In this document: piece by piece, positions 24,275 through 31,849 of the stretch | Layout: every line of letters begins with the position of its first letter | Position numbering within the stretch: position 1 is the first letter of the stretch | From: an uncultured Elusimicrobia bacterium | GTDB lineage: Bacteria > Elusimicrobiota > Endomicrobiia > Endomicrobiales > CAIRNS01 | Length of the DNA stretch: 64,000 nucleotides | Direction of reading: 5' to 3' | NCBI GenBank assembly: GCA_903880015.1 | Contig: CAIRNS010000020.1 | Coordinates: forward strand, 1-64,000 | Translations under genes and position numbers: made by a program | The notes under the pieces: model-generated | What the model saw: the letters and a program-made list of their open reading frames with translations, nothing else | What the model was told of the DNA's origin: nothing | Database searches by the model: none

Positions 24275-25099
24275 ATGACACGCGTAGCCATTATTTACAA
24301 TTCAGAAAAACCAAAAGCGGGAACCCAGGCACGGCGGCTAAAAACATGGCTGAGACGCCATGACTGCGTGGGCATCATCGTCCCCTCGTCAACAAAAAAA
24401 CTGGGTGCCTTTGATTTCGCCTTGACCCTCGGCGGCGACGGGACCATGCTCAAAGCAAGCCGCTTTTTGGCGCCGGCAAGAATCCCGGTGCTGGGCATCA
24501 ATCTGGGAACGCTCGGGTTTTTGGCAGAAACAAACCCTGACGAAGCCTATGCCTTCCTTGAAAACATCCTTAAAAATGGTTTCCACGCGGAAGCCCGCCC
24601 GATGTTATCGGTAACGGTGATGTTCAAACACCGGAGCGTAACCAATACCGCATTAAACGATTGCATCATTCATTCCGGCGACAACGGCCGTGTCATTACC
24701 CTCAACACCGCGGTCAACGGCGAGTTTTTGGCGGACTATGTCGGCGACGGACTGATTGTTTCAACGCCCACCGGTTCGACGGCGTATTCGCTGGCAGCGT
24801 CCGGCCCCATCGTTCACCCGCATTTGTCGGTACTTTTGCTAACCCCCATCTGCCCGCATACGCTTGCTCAGCGGCCAATGCTGATATCAGACAAGCACGA
24901 ACTGACCATAACCGTCGGCAGACACGCTGCCCTGCAAAAACCGGTGCTTTCCCTCGACGGGCAAACCAACTATCATTTGCACAAGGGTGACCGCATCATC
25001 GTTACCATCGCAGAAACCCCGCTGCAACTGATTATCAATCCGAAACGCAGATATTTCGAAGTTCTTCGCGCCAAGCTCAAATGGGGCGAACGCGGGTAG
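24275..25099 (+). CDS. nadK: NAD kinase
   Basis: 274 residues. Phosphorylates NAD to NADP. The family motifs are complete: GGDGTMLKASR, GINLGTLGFLAE and the Gly-rich STPTGSTAYSLAASGPIV, followed by the LSLDGQ region near the C-terminus. It begins a rightward group with recN (8 bases downstream). A nadK-recN pairing is common in bacteria. Confidence 0.95.
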   Translation: MTRVAIIYNSEKPKAGTQARRLKTWLRRHDCVGIIVPSSTKKLGAFDFALTLGGDGTMLKASRFLAPARIPVLGINLGTLGFLAETNPDEAYAFLENILKNGFHAEARPMLSVTVMFKHRSVTNTALNDCIIHSGDNGRVITLNTAVNGEFLADYVGDGLIVSTPTGSTAYSLAASGPIVHPHLSVLLLTPICPHTLAQRPMLISDKHELTITVGRHAALQKPVLSLDGQTNYHLHKGDRIIVTIAETPLQLIINPKRRYFEVLRAKLKWGERG

Positions 25100-25107
25100 C
25101 CACCTAA

Positions 25108-26787
25108 ATGCTTCTGACCCTCCATATAAAAAATTACGCTTTAATCGAGGAACTAACGCTGGAGTTCGGCCCGGGACTGATTATCGGCACCGGTGAAACC
25201 GGCGCGGGTAAATCAATCATCATCGACGCACTGGGCTTGATACTGGGCGAACGGGCATCGGCACAGGCAGTCCGCACCGGCGCGTCCCGCTGCAGCGTTT
25301 CCGCTGCTTTTGATATCTCCTCGCTTCCGGCACTCGAAAGTTTTCTGCGAGAATCGGGATTGGCGGAAGATCCGGGAAGCGAATTGATACTCCGGCGGGA
25401 AGTCGACGCCGGCGGCAAAAGCCGCGCGTTCGTAAACGACCTACCGGCAAGCGCCGCCGCTCTTTCATCCATCGGCGCCTTTCTCATAGACATTCACGGA
25501 CAGCACGACCATCATCGATTGTTCGAACCGGCCGCTCAACGACACCTGTTGGACAATTTTGCGAATACTGAACCACTGGTCATCCGCGTCAGCCGTGCGC
25601 ACACTCTATGGAAACAGCTGGTTGAACAAAAAAATACCGCTGCTATTTCGGCTGAAGAAAAACAACGGCTTATTGATATTTACGGGTTCCAGGTAAAAGA
25701 GATTGACGACGCGAAGCTGTCCCCTGAAGAAGAAGAAGAGATAGAACAGGCTCTGCCGCAACTAAAAAATGCTGAGAAGCTCGGCGAGCTCAGTGCGGCT
25801 GCGTTAGCGGTATTGTGTAACGGGGACGGCGCGGCGCTTGAACACATCGGCAAGGCCCAACGGCTTCTTGAAACAGTTCAGGGGCTGGGAGGACAGATTG
25901 CCGATTCAGTGGAACTCATCAAAAGCGCTTATTGCCAGTTAGATGAAACTGCCCGAAACATGGAACATTTCGCCAACAAACTGACGGCTGACCCGGCGCA
26001 ACTCAACGCGCTTCTCGAACGGCAGGTGCTGATTCATAAACTTAAAAAGAAATACGGCGCAACGGTCGCTGAAGTTATCGCTTTTGGAAAAACGCGCGCC
26101 GAACAATGGGAAGCGCTGACCGCAAGCGAACATAACGCACAAGAGCTGGATAAGAAAATAGACGATGCGCGCGCGGACCTCGACACCCTCTGCGATAAAC
26201 TGACCGCCGAACGAAAAACGGCAAGTGCAAAAATGGCGGCTGCCATCACCCGGGAATTAACTGATCTGGGCATGAAGAAAGCCCGCTTTTCTTTGCAGTT
26301 CGATCGGCGCACCGAGCCGGGAATAGACGGTCAGGACGACATTGAGTTTTTGTTTTCCGCCAACGCGGGCGAACAGACCGGCCCCCTTAAAGACATCGCT
26401 TCCGGCGGAGAGATGTCCCGCGTTATGCTGGCGGTGAAAACGGTTTTGACCAAAGCCGACGGAGTTCCTATTCTGGTGTTTGATGAAATAGACGCCGGCA
26501 TCGGCGGCCCGACCGGACAGATAGTCGGCACCAAGCTGGCGGAACTTGCCCGGCACCACCAGGTTTTGTGCATTACCCATCTGCCGCAGATTGCCGCGTT
26601 TGCCGGGGAACATTGGTCGGTGGCAAAACATACCGACGCAGGACGCACCACGACCGCCGTCAGCGTGCTCGACAAACCAGGACGGGTGGAAGAAATAGCC
26701 CGCATGCTGTCCGGCCACGGCATCACCCCCGTCGCAAAAAAACACGCCGCCGAACTTATTGACGCAGCTCAGCTGTCACGGCAATGA
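25108..26787 (+). CDS. recN: DNA repair protein RecN
   Basis: 559 residues, SMC-like ATPase of double-strand break repair. The N-terminal Walker A is GTGETGAGKSIIIDALGLILG. Two coiled-coil arms surround a central hinge-like part (about 150-360). The C-terminal ATPase half has the signature ASGGEMSRVMLAVKTVL, Walker B ILVFDEIDAGIGG and the D-loop/His region VLCITHLPQIAAFA. The start MLLTLHIKNYALIEEL is typical. The next gene overlaps its stop (ATGA). Confidence 0.95.
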   Translation: MLLTLHIKNYALIEELTLEFGPGLIIGTGETGAGKSIIIDALGLILGERASAQAVRTGASRCSVSAAFDISSLPALESFLRESGLAEDPGSELILRREVDAGGKSRAFVNDLPASAAALSSIGAFLIDIHGQHDHHRLFEPAAQRHLLDNFANTEPLVIRVSRAHTLWKQLVEQKNTAAISAEEKQRLIDIYGFQVKEIDDAKLSPEEEEEIEQALPQLKNAEKLGELSAAALAVLCNGDGAALEHIGKAQRLLETVQGLGGQIADSVELIKSAYCQLDETARNMEHFANKLTADPAQLNALLERQVLIHKLKKKYGATVAEVIAFGKTRAEQWEALTASEHNAQELDKKIDDARADLDTLCDKLTAERKTASAKMAAAITRELTDLGMKKARFSLQFDRRTEPGIDGQDDIEFLFSANAGEQTGPLKDIASGGEMSRVMLAVKTVLTKADGVPILVFDEIDAGIGGPTGQIVGTKLAELARHHQVLCITHLPQIAAFAGEHWSVAKHTDAGRTTTAVSVLDKPGRVEEIARMLSGHGITPVAKKHAAELIDAAQLSRQ

Positions 26788-27626
26788 GATGCATTCTTCC
26801 CGCCATCGCGGTCCTTATTGTCTGTTGGTCAACCCTATCTGCGGATATATTCATATTGCGCGACGGGACAACAATCGAGGGGACAGTCATTGACGAGGAC
26901 TGGCAGTCGCTGCTGGTAAAAACAACCCGCGCACAGACTCGTATTGAAAAAAACGACATTCAGCTTATCAGAAAACCCGCCGAAACCATTGTTCCCCGTG
27001 CCAATTCCGAGCTCCAACCGCTGAAACCCGTTGCGAACGAACATTCTCTGACGCCGTTGTTCTCATTTGGCGATGAAAGCACCATAAAAATATCGTTCGA
27101 CGCACGGGGAACCCACACCGCAACGGCAAAACTTTCAGACGGACGCGTCAACGCGTCCACTGTCACGGCAAACAGCGTTGACCAAGGGTGGGAGATTGCT
27201 GCTGAATATACATTTTATTCCCGCTGGGCCGGGTTAGGCGGCGGCGCCGCATTGCAACTGCCGCGTACAACAACCTTTAACGCGGGTACCTTGTATTTCG
27301 CGCCCGTCTATCTGGTGGCAAAACTGCGCACACCGCCTACGGCACACGGATTTTTTGTATATGCGGCGATGCACGGGGGGTACAACTTCCTTCTGGGCGA
27401 TACTGCCTATAAAGGAGCCAACGGCACACTCACCGGCGGTCTGTATTACGGGTACGGTTGCGGCGCGGCGCTGGGCGCGTTTCGTGTCGAAATTTTGCGC
27501 ACCGTCAACAAGGGCATTCTTGAAAATTCGGGATATACTTTCTCAAATAGCGGCTATACCCAATACATCCTGACCAACGAGATTGAATACACTAAGACCT
27601 CCGTATCAATCATATACTCATTTTGA
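26784..27626 (+). CDS. Exported protein with SH3/LSm-like N-domain and beta-barrel-like C-terminus
   Basis: 280 residues of unknown function. A signal peptide (1-19, ending STLSA) is followed by a small barrel-like motif, DIFILRDGTTIEGTVIDEDWQ to TRIEKNDIQLI. This resembles the RDG-x-x-x-x-G-x-V SH3/LSm-like domains of some envelope proteins. Residues about 100-280 are amphipathic strands with many Gly and aromatic residues and end in S-V-S-I-I-Y-S-F. A terminal Phe is the usual outer-membrane barrel signal. The gene overlaps recN by four bases. Probably an outer-membrane protein; the role cannot be inferred. Confidence 0.6.
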   Translation: MRCILPAIAVLIVCWSTLSADIFILRDGTTIEGTVIDEDWQSLLVKTTRAQTRIEKNDIQLIRKPAETIVPRANSELQPLKPVANEHSLTPLFSFGDESTIKISFDARGTHTATAKLSDGRVNASTVTANSVDQGWEIAAEYTFYSRWAGLGGGAALQLPRTTTFNAGTLYFAPVYLVAKLRTPPTAHGFFVYAAMHGGYNFLLGDTAYKGANGTLTGGLYYGYGCGAALGAFRVEILRTVNKGILENSGYTFSNSGYTQYILTNEIEYTKTSVSIIYSF

Positions 27627-27651
27627 CAATCCTATCTCAAAAAAGTACAAT
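27623..27651 (+). promoter_or_regulatory. Promoter of the 2-oxoacid oxidoreductase operon, leaderless
   Basis: TTGACA (27623-27628), a 17-base spacer and TACAAT (27646-27651). The -35 hexamer overlaps the stop codon of the preceding gene. Only six bases separate the -10 from the ATG at 27658, so the transcript should start at the ATG. Confidence 0.8.
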
Positions 27652-27657
27652 AATTTT

Positions 27658-27861
27658 ATGGAAAAAGTGATAATTGATGCCGATAAATGCAAGGGATGCG
27701 CACTGTGCATTGAGGCGTGCCCGAAGAAATGCCTGATACTGTCGGACACCTTTAATAAGGCGGGGTATCGCCCCGCTGTTTTTACTCAAAAAGACGCCTG
27801 TATCTCATGCGGGTTCTGCTTTCAGGTGTGCCCCGATATTGCCATAGAAATCTATACATAG
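27658..27861 (+). CDS. vorD: 2-oxoacid:ferredoxin oxidoreductase, ferredoxin (delta) subunit
   Basis: 67 residues from the ATG at 27658; the frame is open for 75 bases upstream, but the promoter position excludes that. Two 4Fe-4S motifs are complete: CKGCALCIEACP and CISCGFCFQVCP. The delta subunit relays electrons from the TPP/Fe-S core to external ferredoxin. It is the first gene of a delta-alpha-beta-gamma operon. The exact 2-oxoacid (branched-chain or 2-oxoglutarate) is not certain, so the vor name is provisional. Confidence 0.88.
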   Translation: MEKVIIDADKCKGCALCIEACPKKCLILSDTFNKAGYRPAVFTQKDACISCGFCFQVCPDIAIEIYT

Positions 27862-27877
27862 AAAAACAGATAATCAT

Positions 27878-28924
27878 ATGAAAACCTTACTAAAAGGCAA
27901 TATCGCATTGTGTGAAGGGGCCATCGCGGCCGGATGCAAGGCCTACTTCGGCTATCCGATTACTCCCCAGAACGAAGTTCCCGCACATATGTCGCGACGC
28001 ATGGTGGAACTCGGCAGGGTATTTATACAGGCCGAGTCTGAATTAGCCGCCATAAACATGGTGCTGGGCGCGTCCGTTACCGGCACACGGGCAATGACTT
28101 CTTCATCCTCGCCGGGAATATCGTTAAAACAGGAAGGCATTTCTTATTTATGCGGGTGCGAACTACCCGCCGTGATAGCCAATATACAGCGCGGCGGTCC
28201 CGGGCTCGGCAACATTTCCGGATCGCAAGGCGACTATTTTCAGGCGACCAAAGGCGGCGGGCACGGCGACTATCGCATGATTGTTCTGGCGCCGGATTCG
28301 GTACAGGAAATGTATGATTTCGCTTTTCAGGCGTTCGGCCTTGCCGAGAAATACCGTACACCGGTTATGATATTGTCAGACGGCGTTGTCGGCCAGATGA
28401 TGGAACCGACAGAGCTGACCACTCACTGCGAACAAACCCTTCCCGCCGAATCACGCAATTGGATACTTGACGGCTGTGCGAACAGAAAACCGCGGGCAGT
28501 CAAATCTCTGATGATGGCTGACGGCGCGCTGGAACAGCATAATTGGGACCTTAAGAAAAAATACGACCGTATAGAAGCAAATGAAGTGCGCTGTGAAACC
28601 GTGAATATCGATGACGCAGATATTATCCTGGTAGCGTTCGGCATCACCGCCCGCATAGCAAAATCAACGGCACGCACCGCGCGTTCCCGCGGATTAAAAA
28701 TCGGCGTTATACGGCCGGTAACCTTGTGGCCGTTCCCCACCGCCATCATTGCCGCCGCAGCTAAACCCGGACGGAAATTTCTGGTAGCTGAGTTAAATAT
28801 GGGACAGATGGTTGAAGATGTAAAACTGGCAGTTAACGGACAGTGTCCGGTATCTTTTATCGGCCGCCCGGGCGGCGGCATACTTGACGATGACGCCCTG
28901 TTGAAAAAGATAGCGGAACTATAA
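27878..28924 (+). CDS. vorB: 2-oxoacid:ferredoxin oxidoreductase alpha subunit (VorB/KorA type)
   Basis: 348 residues. Contains the GYPITPQNEVPAHMSRRMVELG segment typical of VorB/KorA alpha subunits and the pyrimidine-binding-type GASVTGTRAMTSSSSPGISLKQEG. The C-terminal transketolase-like domain has VIRPVTLWPFP and AELNMGQMVEDVKLAV. The alpha subunit helps bind the 2-oxoacid and completes the TPP site with beta. Compared with 2-oxoglutarate enzymes the sequence looks nearer to the 3-methyl-2-oxobutanoate group, but this is a judgement by eye. Confidence 0.88.
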   Translation: MKTLLKGNIALCEGAIAAGCKAYFGYPITPQNEVPAHMSRRMVELGRVFIQAESELAAINMVLGASVTGTRAMTSSSSPGISLKQEGISYLCGCELPAVIANIQRGGPGLGNISGSQGDYFQATKGGGHGDYRMIVLAPDSVQEMYDFAFQAFGLAEKYRTPVMILSDGVVGQMMEPTELTTHCEQTLPAESRNWILDGCANRKPRAVKSLMMADGALEQHNWDLKKKYDRIEANEVRCETVNIDDADIILVAFGITARIAKSTARTARSRGLKIGVIRPVTLWPFPTAIIAAAAKPGRKFLVAELNMGQMVEDVKLAVNGQCPVSFIGRPGGGILDDDALLKKIAEL

Positions 28925-28927
28925 TCT

Positions 28928-29662
28928 ATGAAAAAAATATTTTCCCGCCCTGAATCATTAACCCCCGCACCGCATCTATATTGCGCCGGATGCGGGCACG
29001 GTATTATTCACCGTCTCGTGGCCGAATCCATTGACGAGCTGGGCGTACGGGAAAAAACTATTGCCGTCGCACCGGTCGGTTGTGCCGTATTCGCCTACGA
29101 TTATTTCAATTTTGATGTGACGGAAGCACCCCACGGCAGACCTCCGGCGGTCGCCACAGGGATAAAAAGGGTTCTCCCCGACCGGATTGTATTTACCTAT
29201 CAGGGCGACGGCGACATAGCGGCAATCGGCACCGCAGAAACGATTCATGCGGCAAATCGCGGCGAGAACATCACCGTAATATTCGTTAACAACGCCAACT
29301 ACGGAATGACGGGCGGGCAGATGGCCCCCACCACGCTGATTGGTCAGAAAACAGCCACAACCCCATTTGGCAGGGACGCTAAACGGGATGGCTATCCCCT
29401 TCACCTGTGCGAATTGCTCGCTACGCTCAAAGGCGTGGCGTATCTTGAACGCGTCACGGTGTATAATCCGAAACATATTTTTAACGCCAAACGAGCGATT
29501 AAAAAGGCCTTTCAGAACCAGATTGACGGCAAAGGGTTTTCGCTTGTTGAGGTGATATCGCAATGCCCGGTTGACTGGGGAATGACGCCGCTGGACTCGG
29601 TCGCCTGGGTAAAAGATGTTTTTATCAAAGAATTCCCCTTGGGCGTGTTTAAGGATATTTAG
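28928..29662 (+). CDS. 2-oxoacid:ferredoxin oxidoreductase beta subunit (TPP-binding)
   Basis: 244 residues, starting three bases after the alpha gene. The cysteine motif [10 protein letters not shown] opens the protein. The TPP/Mg site is [11 protein letters not shown] followed by [16 protein letters not shown], as in the thiamine-dependent beta subunits. Together with the other subunits it performs reversible oxidative decarboxylation of a 2-oxoacid to an acyl-CoA with ferredoxin as acceptor. This fits anaerobic metabolism. Confidence 0.9.
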   Translation: MKKIFSRPESLTPAPHLYCAGCGHGIIHRLVAESIDELGVREKTIAVAPVGCAVFAYDYFNFDVTEAPHGRPPAVATGIKRVLPDRIVFTYQGDGDIAAIGTAETIHAANRGENITVIFVNNANYGMTGGQMAPTTLIGQKTATTPFGRDAKRDGYPLHLCELLATLKGVAYLERVTVYNPKHIFNAKRAIKKAFQNQIDGKGFSLVEVISQCPVDWGMTPLDSVAWVKDVFIKEFPLGVFKDI

Positions 29663-29664
29663 TT

Positions 29665-29706
29665 ACGGCAAATCCCTCTCAATCTCCCTTTTTCAAAGGG
29701 AGAAGT
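29665..29706. repeat. Palindromic intergenic repeat, family A
   Basis: The gap between the beta and gamma genes begins ACGGCAAATCCCTC and contains the hairpin TCTCCCTT/AAAGGGAGA. The same layout, with diverged bases, occurs at 48022-48060. The remainder of the gap has a short direct repeat TTGAACTGCAT (two copies, 29710-29743). Confidence 0.65.
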
Positions 29707-29763
29707 GATTGAACTGCATGAGAGAGAAATAATTGAACTGCATTAGTTTAGAGAGAAAATGAT

Positions 29764-30321
29764 ATGCAAACTGAAATAATTATTGCGGGGTTTGGCGGGC
29801 AGGGAGTGTTGTTTGGCGGCACCCTTCTGGCGCAAACGGCGGTTGAGCAGGGACTCTCGACGACATGGTTCCCCAACTACGGCGCCGAGATGCGCGGCGG
29901 GACGGCAAACTCGACCGTCATCATCGCCAAAGGCGCTATTGGTTCACCGGTCGCACTGCATCCCGGGGTGCTCATTGCCATGAACGAACAATCATTAAAA
30001 AGATTTCTACCGCGGATAACGCCCGGAGGCATGGTTATCATCAACTCATCGTTGATACCAGCCGCCGTCGCCAAGGCGGTCTTAACCGCCGCCGGCAATA
30101 CGCATACCGCTTTCTCGCTTCCCGCAACGGACATTGCCAGCGCTGATATCGGCAATGTTCAAACAGCAAATGTGGTTATGGTGGGAGCATTTTTGAAGCT
30201 GAGCGGCATACTAACCATAGAAAATGCCCGGGCTGCCTGCGTTGCTGTACTGACGGATAAACCAAAACTTGTCGCAATAAATCAAAAAGCGCTTGAATGC
30301 GGATACGCGTTCAAGCAGTAA
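29764..30321 (+). CDS. 2-oxoacid:ferredoxin oxidoreductase gamma subunit
   Basis: 185 residues. Starts with IIIAGFGGQGVLFGGTLLA, the hallmark of the gamma/KorC domain, followed by TWFPNYGAEMRGGTANSTVII, also characteristic. It completes the four-subunit enzyme with delta, alpha and beta upstream. The 101-base gap to the beta gene is caused by the inserted repeat. Confidence 0.92.
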   Translation: MQTEIIIAGFGGQGVLFGGTLLAQTAVEQGLSTTWFPNYGAEMRGGTANSTVIIAKGAIGSPVALHPGVLIAMNEQSLKRFLPRITPGGMVIINSSLIPAAVAKAVLTAAGNTHTAFSLPATDIASADIGNVQTANVVMVGAFLKLSGILTIENARAACVAVLTDKPKLVAINQKALECGYAFKQ

Positions 30322-30343
30322 ATTAACCGTAAAGGGAATACAT

Positions 30344-30823
30344 ATGAAAATCCGGCCGGCAAAAGTAAGCGATGTTAAAGCCATTCACGCGCTGATCGGG
30401 TATTACGCGGAACGCAAAGAAATGCTGCCGCGGCCAATAAACGACCTTTACGAAAATATTCAGGAATTAATGGTAGCCGAAGACAAGGGAAAAGTCGTCG
30501 CCTGCTGCGCCCTCCATGTTTCATGGGAAGATTTAGCTGAAATTAAAGCGCTGGCCGTCGAACAGAACTATCATCATAAAGGCATAGGAACCACCATCGT
30601 CGCCACCCTTGAGAAACGGGCTAAAGAGTTGGGAGTCAACCGCGTATTCGCGCTTACTTTCAAACCCCCCTTCTTTAAACAACTCGGCTACAAACAAATC
30701 AAACGGGAAGCACTCCCCCACAAGATTTGGGGTGAATGCGTAAAATGCCACCTGTTCCCCGACTGCGGCGAAACCCCGCTGATCAAAAATCTCACTCCCG
30801 CAACAAAATCAAAAAGGAAATAA
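30344..30823 (+). CDS. GNAT-family N-acetyltransferase (ArgA-like)
   Basis: 159 residues from the ATG at 30344, which has AAAGGGA upstream. GNAT fold: start MKIRPAKVSDVKAIHALIGYYAE, then the acetyl-CoA loop region AVEQNYHHKGIGTTIVATLEKRAKELG, and the late FFKQLGY motif. This short form resembles the stand-alone N-acetylglutamate synthases (ArgA) used for arginine synthesis in bacteria lacking a bifunctional enzyme. A C-terminal tail with CVKCHLFPDCGE is typical of that subgroup. The gene follows the 2-oxoacid operon by 22 bases. Substrate assignment is inference. Confidence 0.78.
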   Translation: MKIRPAKVSDVKAIHALIGYYAERKEMLPRPINDLYENIQELMVAEDKGKVVACCALHVSWEDLAEIKALAVEQNYHHKGIGTTIVATLEKRAKELGVNRVFALTFKPPFFKQLGYKQIKREALPHKIWGECVKCHLFPDCGETPLIKNLTPATKSKRK

Positions 30824-30860
30824 TCCCCGGTTTTTTGTAAGACAATCCATCTATGAGCCT

Positions 30861-30960
30861 GTCATCCCCGAGCGTTACTATCGGGGATATGGTTTACCTT
30901 TTCAAACACCACGGCAAACACCAACACCATATTCCCGATACCACCCTCGGGAATGACAAC
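30861..30960. repeat. Palindromic intergenic repeat family B, full copy
   Basis: About 100 bases running from GTCATCCCCGAG to CTCGGGAATGAC, so the ends are inverted repeats of each other. Two internal hairpins are CCCCGAG...TCGGGG and TTCCCGA...TCGGGAA, separated by an AC-rich spacer. A second full copy is at 33977-34061 and a half copy at 5857-5891. Confidence 0.75.
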
Positions 30961-30998
30961 CGGGAGGGGATTGGAAATGGGCTTGAAAGAAAATGGCG

Positions 30999-31778
30999 TT
31001 ATTTTTCGGCGGCGGTTATTTCTGCGGGTGACGCAGGGTTGAGTTTGAGCGCATTGAAGGGTTTATTAATGGGCAGCGCCAGGGAAAAAGTTGGAGTATC
31101 GTCAGCGACCACATTGAGGTATTCAGCGGAAGCATCAAGCAGATGACCGCCGAATTTTTTATCGTCGCTGATAAAATGGAAGTGGTATCCGGGCACGGCC
31201 ATCCCCTGAAAATATGAAGGCAGACGGAATCCGACAATGGTACCCGCACAGTCCTGGCGCTCAAAAACCGGTTGATTTTTTACCACTTCGGCAAGCCGCG
31301 GATAGGGTTTCTTCTGCGCGAGGACGCTCCGCGTTTTTACATATGAAAAATAGCCGTGCAGTTTAAAGGCAACCGGCATATTGTTTTCAGGATACGCGGT
31401 ATCAAGCGCTTTTTCCAGCTGAGCGAAGTCGGTTATTTCGGCAATGGTCTGCGTCCGGTCGGCGTCAAAAAAGGTTACTTCGGCAAATGGAGTCAGGACA
31501 TCATCCTTAGCGCGAACCACCGATCCGTCACCGCGCACCTGATAGACCGTCCCCTTAAGCACAATCATTTCACCGTCAAGCTTATCAAATGTCCCTGAAC
31601 CGAAATCCCCGTGCGTTTTAAGTTCAGCTACGCTTACCCAGCCGTCATAGCCGCCTTCAAACAACGCGGCTATCGGGGAAACCTGCCATAACACTTCCCG
31701 CGACGGTTCTTCCGCGGCAAACAACCACATCCCGCACGACAGCATATACGCCAATCCACAACAAAATATTTTTTTCAT
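30999..31778 (-). CDS. alsD: Alpha-acetolactate decarboxylase, exported
   Basis: 259 residues. Converts 2-acetolactate to acetoin. The N-terminal 21 residues form a signal peptide (LAYMLSCGMWLFAAEE), so the enzyme should act outside the cytoplasm. Family features are LFEGGYDGWVSVAELKTHGDFGSGTFDKLDGEM, VPGYHFHFISDDKKFGGHLLD with the zinc-binding histidines (His-x-His and the later His), and GTIVGFRLP. GAGGG precedes the ATG. No acetolactate synthase lies in the window. Confidence 0.9.
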   Translation of the reverse strand: MKKIFCCGLAYMLSCGMWLFAAEEPSREVLWQVSPIAALFEGGYDGWVSVAELKTHGDFGSGTFDKLDGEMIVLKGTVYQVRGDGSVVRAKDDVLTPFAEVTFFDADRTQTIAEITDFAQLEKALDTAYPENNMPVAFKLHGYFSYVKTRSVLAQKKPYPRLAEVVKNQPVFERQDCAGTIVGFRLPSYFQGMAVPGYHFHFISDDKKFGGHLLDASAEYLNVVADDTPTFSLALPINKPFNALKLNPASPAEITAAEK

Positions 31779-31816
31779 AATCCCTCTTTGCTATCCAGTC
31801 AGACACAACCACATCG

Positions 31817-31843
31817 GCAGAGCAAGCTCTGCAGCTACACGGC
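31817..31843. repeat. Short hairpin repeat, family C
   Basis: GCAGAGC-AA-GCTCTGC is a perfect 7-bp hairpin, followed by AGCTACACGGC. The related element at 61372-61398 has GCGAAGC-AA-GCTTCGC followed by AACTACACGAC. The compensating base changes in the stem suggest that the hairpin, not the sequence, is kept. Confidence 0.65.
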
Positions 31844-31849
31844 GACGGT

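Noticed and set aside
29710-29743. TTGAACTGCAT direct repeat as target-site duplication of an insertion sequence
   Set aside because: Only about 12 bases lie between the copies and there is no transposase or terminal inverted repeat.
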